32,650 bases of DNA from Acidimicrobiia bacterium (GTDB taxonomy: Bacteria; Actinomycetota; Acidimicrobiia; Spongiisociales; Spongiisociaceae), in assembly GCA_011523395.1 (NCBI GenBank), contig WTGW01000208.1:1-32650 (forward strand), read 5' to 3'. How positions within the stretch are numbered: the stretch's first letter is position 1; each line of letters begins with the position of its first letter. This document shows, in pieces, positions 26,408 through 32,650 of the stretch. The notes beneath the pieces were generated by a model. The model was not told the DNA's origin, did not search any database, and saw only the letters and a program-made list of their open reading frames with translations. The position numbers and the translations under genes were made by a program.

Positions 26408-27160
26408 CTAGGAGTTGAAACTTGCGAGCGCCCGAACGATTGCGAGCCAGGCGCCGGCGACCATGAAGGGACCGAACGGTAGGTGATCGTGGCGGGTGAT
26501 GCGACGCAGGGCCAGTAGCAGAACGCCCACCGCTCCGGCCAGCAGGAACCCGCCGACCAAGGCCGCCACGGTGGTCTCCCAGCCGTGGTAGCCGGTGAAC
26601 AGCCCCAGTAGGAGGGCCAGCTTGACATCGCCCATCCCGATGGCGCCCCGGGTCAGCAGGGCCGGGATCAGCAGCGCGACCGAGTAACCGAGGCCGCTGG
26701 CCAGCGCTTCCGGCAGGTCGCCGATGCGACCGTCCAGAAGAGCCCCACCGGCGAGCAGTAGCAGACCCACCACGACGCCGGGTACCAGCACCCGGTTGGG
26801 AAGGCGGTAGCTCCGCAGGTCGACGAAGCTCAGAACCACGGTCACCGACACCATCCACAGAAACGATGCGAGGACCCACTGCGCGCCTACCAAACCGACC
26901 GTACCGGCCCAGGCAGCCGCGGTCACCGGCTCCACCAGCCGGTAGAACACCCCGGCGGGTCGGTTGCATCGGGAACAGGAGCCCCGGCTTCCCGCCCACC
27001 ACCAGAGAGGCGCGTAATCGGCCGGGCGCACAGGACAGTCGCAGTTCGGTCGACGGGCCATGACCGACCGGACCGGCGCCCGCTCCAACTCGGCTCGGAT
27101 CAGTGGCACCAGGAGTCGGCCCGCGCATAGGCCCAGAAGTCCCGCGACCAGGTAGAGCAC
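26408..27160 (-). CDS. Prepilin peptidase (A24 family)
   Basis: Membrane aspartic peptidase that cuts, and often N-methylates, type IV pilin-like precursors. The two catalytic aspartates are Asp114 in SFVDLRSYRLPN and Asp178 in GMGDVKLALLLGLFTG. Four cysteines of the PilD N-terminal domain are present (Cys40, Cys42, Cys62, Cys65), so this is the long PilD form and not the short TadV form. The 250 residues are mostly hydrophobic, with about seven to eight spans. The only suitable start is GTG 27160, 6 bases after aroE. No pilin or assembly gene is in the window; the position after aroE matches that of the peptidase gene in mycobacteria. Confidence 0.9.
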   Translation of the reverse strand: MLYLVAGLLGLCAGRLLVPLIRAELERAPVRSVMARRPNCDCPVRPADYAPLWWWAGSRGSCSRCNRPAGVFYRLVEPVTAAAWAGTVGLVGAQWVLASFLWMVSVTVVLSFVDLRSYRLPNRVLVPGVVVGLLLLAGGALLDGRIGDLPEALASGLGYSVALLIPALLTRGAIGMGDVKLALLLGLFTGYHGWETTVAALVGGFLLAGAVGVLLLALRRITRHDHLPFGPFMVAGAWLAIVRALASFNS

Positions 27161-27166
27161 TATCGC

Positions 27167-27967
27167 CTAGGCGGTGGGCGGATCCCGGTGTCCGGTGAGC
27201 GCCTCCAGCATCACGGTCGGAGGCACCTCCACGCCGGTCCAGATGGCGAACGAGGCGGCGCCCTGCCCGACCAGCACCAACTCCCCGGACGCCACCGGCA
27301 GGTCCCGCGCCGCCAGCGCGGCCTCGGCCGGGGTCTGCCCGCGGCCGTAGGCCAACTCCAGCAAGCCCCCTGCCTGATCCACTACGCCGGTCGGGAGGGT
27401 CTCGCCGCGCATGCCGAGCGGGGTCGCATTGACCAGTACCGCCCCTGCCGCGGGCTGCCCCCACGGCGCGACCACAGCCTTGGCGCCCACGCGGGCCACC
27501 AACTGATGGGCTGCCTCCGGGCGCCGGGCCGCCACCCGAACGTCTCGATCGTCAAGTGCCAGGAGCGCCGCCGCGGCTGCCGCGCCGGCACCCAGCAGCA
27601 ACACGGGAGCATCGTCGGGAAGTCGGGCATGCTGCCAGGCGAAGCGCACTCCCGCCGGGTCGGTGGAGTCGGCTTGGAGCCGGCCGTTCTCCATCCAGAG
27701 GGTGTTGGCCCCGCCCGAGCGGACCACCGCTCCCGAGCGCCTGTCGGCCAACCCAGCGGCCAGAGCCTTATGGGGCATCGTCACGTTGGCGCCGGTCAGG
27801 CGCCCGGACCGGAGGTCGTCTGCAGCCCTTCTCATGCCGAGGTGATCGACCCGGCGCCTCCGGTAAACCCCCTCGAGTCCCGCGAACTCCAGGGCGGCGG
27901 CGTGGATGACCGGCGAGAGCGAATGGGCCACCGGATCGCCGAGGACCGCCAGACGCATGAAGGCCAT
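27167..27967 (-). CDS. aroE: Shikimate dehydrogenase
   Basis: Reduces 3-dehydroshikimate to shikimate with NADPH. Signatures are HSLSPVIHAAAL (shikimate-binding serines), NVTMPHK with catalytic Lys67, DSTDPAGV with Asp103, the nucleotide loop LLLGAGAAAAAAL, NATPLGM and the final VGQGAASFAIWTG. At 266 residues the length is normal. I start at ATG 27967, 5 bases after the mltG stop; a TTG at 27976 overlapping that stop (TTGA), or an ATG three codons further in, are alternatives. It is part of the alaS-ruvX-mltG-aroE-peptidase operon. Closely related quinate dehydrogenase is less likely in this context. Confidence 0.92.
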   Translation of the reverse strand: MAFMRLAVLGDPVAHSLSPVIHAAALEFAGLEGVYRRRRVDHLGMRRAADDLRSGRLTGANVTMPHKALAAGLADRRSGAVVRSGGANTLWMENGRLQADSTDPAGVRFAWQHARLPDDAPVLLLGAGAAAAAALLALDDRDVRVAARRPEAAHQLVARVGAKAVVAPWGQPAAGAVLVNATPLGMRGETLPTGVVDQAGGLLELAYGRGQTPAEAALAARDLPVASGELVLVGQGAASFAIWTGVEVPPTVMLEALTGHRDPPTA

Positions 27968-27972
27968 CGGGA

Positions 27973-29100
27973 TCAACCGATCCCCAGGGCGTCGGCCTGC
28001 TGCTTGGCCACCAGGAAGTCGTCGTAGTCGGCGAAGAAGGAGTGGGCCCCGTCCTCCGAGGTGAGTACGTAGTAGAGGTAGTCGGTATCGGCCGGCTCGA
28101 TGACCGCTTCGATGGACTTGGCGCCCGGTGCGCCGATCGGCGTCGGAGGGAGGCCGCCTATCAGGTAGGTGTTGTAGGGGGACTCGAACTGGAGGTCCTC
28201 GAGCGTGGGCGACCGGCCCCGGTCCTCCATGGCGTAGAGAACGGTGGCGTCGATCTGGAGCGGCATGCCTCGCTCCAGCCGGTTGTTGATAACGCTGGCG
28301 ATCAGCGGCCGGTCCTCATCCGTTCCGGCCTCGGCCTCGACCAGAGAGGCCATTACGAGCCCTTCGTACACCGAGAAGCCCCGTGTGGTAACAGGGGACC
28401 AGTCGTACGTCTCCAGGCGTCGCTCCATCTCGGTCGCCAGCCGTTGCAGCATCTCTGACGGGGTGGCGTCACCGAAGAACTCGTAGGTGGCCGGGAAGAG
28501 AAGCCCCTCCCATGCCGATCGCTCGAGACCCGCGGGCAGGTAGGGGGATGTCACGTCCCCGCTCGTGAGGGCAGCCGTGAAGTCCTCTTCCGAGTAGTTG
28601 CGGGTGGCCAGGGCCAGAACGTCCAGGACCTCGTGGAGGCGGAGTCCTTCGACCACCGTCACCCGGAACACATCGAGAGGCGGCCCCGCTATGAGAAGGT
28701 CCACGATCTCGTCGAGGTCGGTCCCGGTAACCAGCTCGTAGGTACCCGCCTTGAGGAGGCTGCCTGCCTCGCGAGTCCGGACCAAGGACTCGAACTCGAT
28801 GGCCGACGGCACCACACCGTTGCTCACCAGGATGCCGGCGATGCTGCGGGCGCTGGACCCCGACGGTATCTCCACCATCACGGTGCGGCCCGGCTCGACC
28901 TCGGCGGTCTGATCTCCTCCACCGAGCCCGCCCAGCCTGTTGACCCAGTTGCCCAGGCCTGCGCCCCCCACCATCAGAGCGTAGGTGACGACAGCCGCCA
29001 CCAGCAGGCCGGTGATGGCGCCGCGGGCGCGGATCAGCCACCGATCGTCACGTCCGTTGTGACCCTCGGGTGGAACGTCCGGTCGCCGGTAGGCGCTCAT
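27973..29100 (-). CDS. mltG: Endolytic murein transglycosylase
   Basis: YceG/MltG family enzyme that cuts nascent peptidoglycan strands and is thought to end glycan synthesis. The 375 residues have a cytoplasmic tail, a hydrophobic anchor near 28-46, a LysM-like region (VMVEIPSGSSARSIAGIL) and the catalytic domain. That domain has ASLVEAEAGTDEDRPLIASV, where Glu255 or Glu257 is the catalytic acid, INNRLERGMPLQIDATVLYA and SPYNTYLIGGLPPTPIGAPG. The ATG overlaps the ruvX stop by 4 bases (ATGA). Anchored in the membrane with the active domain outside. Confidence 0.95.
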   Translation of the reverse strand: MSAYRRPDVPPEGHNGRDDRWLIRARGAITGLLVAAVVTYALMVGGAGLGNWVNRLGGLGGGDQTAEVEPGRTVMVEIPSGSSARSIAGILVSNGVVPSAIEFESLVRTREAGSLLKAGTYELVTGTDLDEIVDLLIAGPPLDVFRVTVVEGLRLHEVLDVLALATRNYSEEDFTAALTSGDVTSPYLPAGLERSAWEGLLFPATYEFFGDATPSEMLQRLATEMERRLETYDWSPVTTRGFSVYEGLVMASLVEAEAGTDEDRPLIASVINNRLERGMPLQIDATVLYAMEDRGRSPTLEDLQFESPYNTYLIGGLPPTPIGAPGAKSIEAVIEPADTDYLYYVLTSEDGAHSFFADYDDFLVAKQQADALGIG

Positions 29101-29540
29101 TCGACCCCCGGGCGGGCTTGGCTATCGAGATAACCCTGCAGCATCACCGCGGCCGCCACCTTGTCGACCCGTCGGCGGCGCTTGGCCCGCGATGTCCCGG
29201 CCGCCACCAGGACGCTTTCGGCGATCCGGGTGGTCAGGCGCTCGTCGTACAGGACCACCTCCACCCCGACGAGGGGGCGGAGCCGATCGACGAACCGGCG
29301 GGTCCTGCGCGCAGCCGCGTGCTCGCTGCCGTCGAGGGAAACCGGCAGCCCAACCACCACCTTGGCCACATCCTCCGCACCGACCATGTCGGCCAGCCGG
29401 CGACCGAGGCCCGGGCCCGCCTCGAGTACTTCGAAAGGATGGGCGGCGATACCGAGACGGTCGGAGAGAGCAACACCCACGCGCCGGCTTCCGTAGTCGA
29501 TGCCCATGATGCGGCTGGCTCCTCCCGGTCCGGCGCTCAT
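29097..29540 (-). CDS. ruvX: Holliday junction resolvase-like / pre-16S rRNA nuclease YqgF
   Basis: RNase H-fold protein of the YqgF family, essential in E. coli for 16S rRNA 5'-end processing and also described as a Holliday junction resolvase. The acidic residues are seen: Asp15 in MGIDYGSRRVGVA, Glu in LYDERLTT, and Asp in RRVDKVAAAVMLQGYL. At 147 residues the length is normal. The ATG shares one base with the alaS stop (TGATG), and the stop overlaps mltG by 4 bases, so it is tightly coupled both ways. Confidence 0.95.
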   Translation of the reverse strand: MSAGPGGASRIMGIDYGSRRVGVALSDRLGIAAHPFEVLEAGPGLGRRLADMVGAEDVAKVVVGLPVSLDGSEHAAARRTRRFVDRLRPLVGVEVVLYDERLTTRIAESVLVAAGTSRAKRRRRVDKVAAAVMLQGYLDSQARPGVE

Positions 29541-32161
29541 CAGGCACTCAGACGGCGCGCCACCGCCTCCCGGATCGCGTCCAGAGCCTCGCCTACCTTG
29601 TCGCCCCTGGGTCCGCCCGCCTGCGACAACTCGGGATCGCGACTGCCGCCTCCTCCGAGGAGCTTGGCGCCCACCAGCACCAGGTCGGCCACCGAGACAC
29701 CCCTGTCGACCAGGTCACGGGTCGCCAGGCCGACCAGCGCCCCCTTGCCGCCCGCCCGGCTCCCCAGCACCACTACGCCGGACCCGAGCCGGTCCCGGAC
29801 CTGCGCCCCCACCTGGCGCAACGCCACCGGGGCGTGATCGTCGAGTTCGGCCACCAGCCACGAGGTATCGCCGGTACGCCGGGCGGCACCGGCCAGGTCG
29901 GCGGCGATCGCAGTCCTCTCCTGCCGGCGGCGCTGGTCCAATTCGCTCTGGATGGCGTCGGCCCGCTCGGCGAGCCGGCGCACTCCCGCCGGGACCTCCG
30001 ACATCGACAGGCCGAGGAAGCGACCTACGTCGGACAGTTGCTCCCTCGCTTCCCTGGCATAGGAATAGGCGGCCATACCGGTGAGCGCCTCCACCCGGCG
30101 CACGTTCGATCCGATGGAGGACTCGGAGGTGACCAGCAGCGGTCCTACCTCGGCGGAACTGCCCACATGGGTGCCACCGCAGAACTCGACCGAGAAGTCC
30201 CCCACCGAGACCACCCGCACCCGCTCACCGTACTTGTCACCGAAGAAGGCCAGCGCCCCCATCGCCTCGGCCTCGTCCTTGGACGTCTCGAGCAGGCCCA
30301 CATGATGGTTGTCCACGACCCGCTGGTTGACCAACTGCTCCACCTCGCCGAGCTCTTCGGCGGCCACCGCCGTGTAGTGGCTGAAGTCAAAGCGGAGCCG
30401 CCCATCCTGGACCAGGGAACCGGCCTGGTTGGCGTGCTCCCCTATGACCTCCCGGAGCGCCCAATGAAGAAGGTGCGTGCCGGTGTGGGCCTTGCGGATG
30501 CGGTCTCGCCTGGGGCTGTCGATACGGGCATCCACTTCCTGGCCGGTCTGGACGAACCCGCCCTTCACCTTGCCGTGGTGGCCGTGCAAACCGGTCACGG
30601 CCGCTTGCGTGTCGCCTACCTCGATCTGTCCGGTCACCGACGCGATCAACCCGACATCACCCACCTGCCCACCGGCCTCGGCGTAGAACGGTGACCTGTT
30701 CAGGAAGACCTCCACCTCCTGGCCCTTCTCGGCCCTCTCCACCAACTCCCCCTCCCGGAGTATGGCCAGGACCAGGGCGGGCGAATCGTCCCTGACATAA
30801 CCCAGGAACTCGGTGGGGCCTACGGTGTCGAGGATTCGCTTGTAGGACTCCACGCGGACCGCCTCGGCTCCCCCCTTCCAAGCGGCCTTGGCGCGGGCCC
30901 TCTGGGCGGCCATCTCGGCCTCGAACCCGTCCAGATCCACCTCGCGCTGCTGTTCCTCCACGATCTCCCGGGTGAGGTCGATCGGGAAGCCGTACGTGTC
31001 ATGCAGCTTGAAGGCCAGGGCGCCCGACACAACGGCACCCGGCTCCGAACCCACCAGTGCCTCGTCCAGCATCTGGGTCCCGGCGGCGAGGGTGCGCCGG
31101 AATCGGGACTCCTCGCGCTCGAAGACGTGCCGGATGAAGTCGAGGTTGGCCTTGAGTTCCGGGTAGGCATCCTCCATGATGTCGGCGGTCACCTCGGCCA
31201 GCCGGGGCATGATGAGGCTCTCGCTGCCCAGTTGCCAGGCATGGCGCACCGCTCGACGGATCAGGCGCCTCACCACGTAACCCCGGCCTTCGTTTCCGGG
31301 CAGGGCGAGGTCGCCGATGAGGAACGTGGAGGCGCGGGCGTGGTCGGCCAGCAGGCGAAGCGTCACGTCGACCCGTTCGTCCTCGCCATAGGTCCGGCCC
31401 AGGGCCCCGGAAGCGGCCGCCAGCACATCATGGACGCAGTCGGCCTCGAAGAGGGTGTCGACTCCCTGGAGGATCATGGCCAGACGCTCCAGCCCGGTGC
31501 CCGTGTCTATCCCCTTGGCAGGGATGTCGCCGACAACGTGATAGGGCTCATCCTGGATGTTCTGCATGAAGACCAGGTTCCAGAGCTCCACGAACCGGTC
31601 CTCGCCACCACCGATCGGGCCGCCATCAGGCCCGTAGGCAGGGCCCCGGTCGATGAAGATCTCCGAGCAGGGACCGCACGGACCGGGAATGCCCATCTGC
31701 CAGAAGTTGTCCTTACCGCCCCGCTGCACCCGGTCAGGTGGAACCCCGATCGAGTCGATCCAGATCTCCTCGGCCTCGTCGTCGGTCTTGTACACCGTGT
31801 ACCAGAGACGTTCGGGATCCAGGCCGAGCGGTCCGGTGACGAAGTCGAAGGCGTAGCGGATGGCAAGTTCCTTGAAGTAGTCACCGAAGGAGAAGTTGCC
31901 GAGCATCTCGAACATGGTGAGATGGCGGGCAGTGGTGCCGATGATGTCGATGTCGACCGTTCGCACGCACTTCTGGATGCTGACCGCCCGGGGCCAGGGC
32001 GGCTCCTCCTCTCCGAGGAAATAGGGCTTGAACGGGACCATGCCGGCGTTGGTCACGAGCAACGTCGGGTCGGTGGGAATCAGCGACGCGGACGGCCGGA
32101 CAACGTGATTGCGTTCGGCAAAGAAGTCGGTGAAGGCGCGCCGGATGGCATTGGCTCGCAT
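29540..32161 (-). CDS. alaS: Alanyl-tRNA synthetase
   Basis: Class II synthetase that charges tRNA(Ala) and hydrolyses Ser/Gly-tRNA(Ala). At 873 residues it has all domains: the catalytic core with FKPYFLGEEEPPWPRAV and RHLTMFEMLGNFSFGDYFK (motif regions, residues 44-98) and GTGLERLAM; the editing domain with His559 and His563 (HTGTHLLH) and Cys661 and His665 (CGGTH); and a C-Ala domain with GGKGALVG and GGSRDPELSQAGG. The ATG lies 7 bases after a TAACCT box, so the message is probably leaderless. It heads the operon alaS-ruvX-mltG-aroE-peptidase. Repeat array E lies just upstream. Confidence 0.98.
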   Translation of the reverse strand: MRANAIRRAFTDFFAERNHVVRPSASLIPTDPTLLVTNAGMVPFKPYFLGEEEPPWPRAVSIQKCVRTVDIDIIGTTARHLTMFEMLGNFSFGDYFKELAIRYAFDFVTGPLGLDPERLWYTVYKTDDEAEEIWIDSIGVPPDRVQRGGKDNFWQMGIPGPCGPCSEIFIDRGPAYGPDGGPIGGGEDRFVELWNLVFMQNIQDEPYHVVGDIPAKGIDTGTGLERLAMILQGVDTLFEADCVHDVLAAASGALGRTYGEDERVDVTLRLLADHARASTFLIGDLALPGNEGRGYVVRRLIRRAVRHAWQLGSESLIMPRLAEVTADIMEDAYPELKANLDFIRHVFEREESRFRRTLAAGTQMLDEALVGSEPGAVVSGALAFKLHDTYGFPIDLTREIVEEQQREVDLDGFEAEMAAQRARAKAAWKGGAEAVRVESYKRILDTVGPTEFLGYVRDDSPALVLAILREGELVERAEKGQEVEVFLNRSPFYAEAGGQVGDVGLIASVTGQIEVGDTQAAVTGLHGHHGKVKGGFVQTGQEVDARIDSPRRDRIRKAHTGTHLLHWALREVIGEHANQAGSLVQDGRLRFDFSHYTAVAAEELGEVEQLVNQRVVDNHHVGLLETSKDEAEAMGALAFFGDKYGERVRVVSVGDFSVEFCGGTHVGSSAEVGPLLVTSESSIGSNVRRVEALTGMAAYSYAREAREQLSDVGRFLGLSMSEVPAGVRRLAERADAIQSELDQRRRQERTAIAADLAGAARRTGDTSWLVAELDDHAPVALRQVGAQVRDRLGSGVVVLGSRAGGKGALVGLATRDLVDRGVSVADLVLVGAKLLGGGGSRDPELSQAGGPRGDKVGEALDAIREAVARRLSA

Positions 32162-32168
32162 CCGTTGC

Positions 32169-32174
32169 AGGTTA
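32169..32174 (-). promoter_or_regulatory. -10 box TAACCT of the alaS operon, leaderless
   Basis: TAACCT on the minus strand, 7 bases before the ATG. Array E begins 5 bases upstream of the box, so the -35 position is within the repeats. Confidence 0.45.
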
Positions 32175-32179
32175 GCCCT

Positions 32180-32221
32180 GAGTTTCTAGTTTCTAGTTGT
32201 TAGTCGCTAGTTGCTAGTTAT
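32180..32221. repeat. Heptamer tandem array E
   Basis: Six degenerate 7-base units on the plus strand: GAGTTTC, TAGTTTC, TAGTTGT, TAGTCGC, TAGTTGC, TAGTTAT. It fills most of the 79-base gap between the rarA stop and the alaS start. Confidence 0.8.
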
Positions 32222-32240
32222 CGTTAGAATGAACTGATAA

Positions 32241-32650
32241 TCACTGGTCACCGACCACCGGCTGGCCCTGGTCCGGGTTGGTACTGCGCCTGGGACGGCC
32301 CAGTACCCGGTCCCACTCCTCGAGCCGGTCGGCGATGCCCGCCTCCCTGCCCTGGCGGGTTGGTCGATAGAGGATCCTTCCCTCCATCTGCTCCGGAAGG
32401 TGAGGCTGGTGAACGAGATGCCCCGGTCCCGTGTGGGGATCGACATAGCCCGCCGGCGTGCCGTCCACCTGTGACGACACCAGCCGCCCGCCGGTGGAGC
32501 GGAGATGGGCGGGAACGGTGGCGGCGGGGGTCTCCTCGACCGCCCGGCGGGTCGCGCCCATCGATCGCTTCACCGAGTCGGACTTGGGAGCGGTAGCCAG
32601 GTAGATCGCGGCCTGCGACAGGTTGTAGGCCGCCTCGGGCAGGCCGACCA
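32241..32650 (-). CDS. rarA: Replication-associated recombination protein A, C-terminal part
   Basis: C-terminal 135 or so residues of RarA/MgsA, an AAA+ ATPase that acts at stalled replication forks together with SSB. The 5' part with the ATPase motifs lies beyond the right edge. Seen are VGLPEAAYNLSQAAIYLATA and then APKSDSVKRSMG, the family's tetramerisation region, followed by VPAHLRSTGG and a tail with LPEQMEGRILYRPTRQGREA, where the family's LP.....YY/RP...G.E motif sits. It ends in TGA 79 bases before alaS. The order rarA then alaS is as in mycobacteria, apart from small genes between them there. Confidence 0.9.
   Translation of the reverse strand, partial: VGLPEAAYNLSQAAIYLATAPKSDSVKRSMGATRRAVEETPAATVPAHLRSTGGRLVSSQVDGTPAGYVDPHTGPGHLVHQPHLPEQMEGRILYRPTRQGREAGIADRLEEWDRVLGRPRRSTNPDQGQPVVGDQ

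Noticed and set aside
26082-26411. Small protein ending in repeated SGQWAVG peptides
   Set aside because: The peptide repeats are the translated CAGTGGG array, and the rest is antisense to argS.
26172-27464. 430-codon open frame on the minus strand
   Set aside because: It lies in another frame over the prepilin peptidase gene and parts of argS and aroE. Part of it is the translated heptamer repeat (HCPLPTAHCPLPT).

Overview
This 32.65 kb window is gene-dense, GC-rich bacterial chromosome with 33 supportable protein genes (one cut by the right edge) and no rRNA, tRNA, CRISPR array, phage gene or transposase that I can see. GTG starts are frequent. Many operon-internal genes overlap by 1-4 bases (ATGA, GTGA, TGATG). 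Many operon heads carry a TAnnnT box 6-8 bases before the start codon, as expected of leaderless mRNAs. The block rarA-alaS-ruvX-mltG-aroE-prepilin peptidase has the same order as in mycobacteria. Together this suggests an actinobacterium outside the well-known genera; Acidimicrobiia or a relative is my best guess. That is inference from gene content, not a phylogenetic result.

Left part (1-8.9 kb): ilvE (branched-chain aminotransferase) is divergent from terC and pgpA. A leftward operon then runs dapC-dapE-(membrane PH-like protein)-gatC-gatA-gatB, joining late diaminopimelate synthesis to the amidotransferase that makes Gln-tRNA and/or Asn-tRNA. A small anchored protein follows on the other strand.

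Middle (8.9-19.7 kb): a leftward group mrp-cysteine desulfurase-mnmA-ligA is divergent from an A-type Fe-S carrier (erpA-like), ridA and a methyltransferase. The desulfurase gene overlaps mnmA by 4 bases, which suggests it supplies sulfur for tRNA 2-thiolation as well as for Fe-S clusters. A type II (eukaryote-like) glutamine synthetase gene ends in a textbook terminator. Three membrane-anchored proteins of unknown function follow.

Right part (19.7-32.65 kb): a stand-alone Nfu N-terminal-domain protein is divergent from glcD-glcE-glcF (glycolate oxidase) plus a coupled membrane protein. Then come argS, and the leftward cluster rarA (partial)-alaS-ruvX-mltG-aroE-prepilin peptidase, covering translation, Holliday-junction/rRNA processing, cell wall, shikimate pathway and pilin processing.

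The most unusual signal is a set of degenerate heptanucleotide tandem arrays, with units TAGTTGC/TAGTTGA or CAGTGGG, placed only between genes. In three cases the first unit is the TAG stop codon of the neighbouring gene. Two arrays lie across the -35 region of argS and alaS, and one of these is a five-run G-quadruplex motif. I see no complete new defence or metabolic system here.
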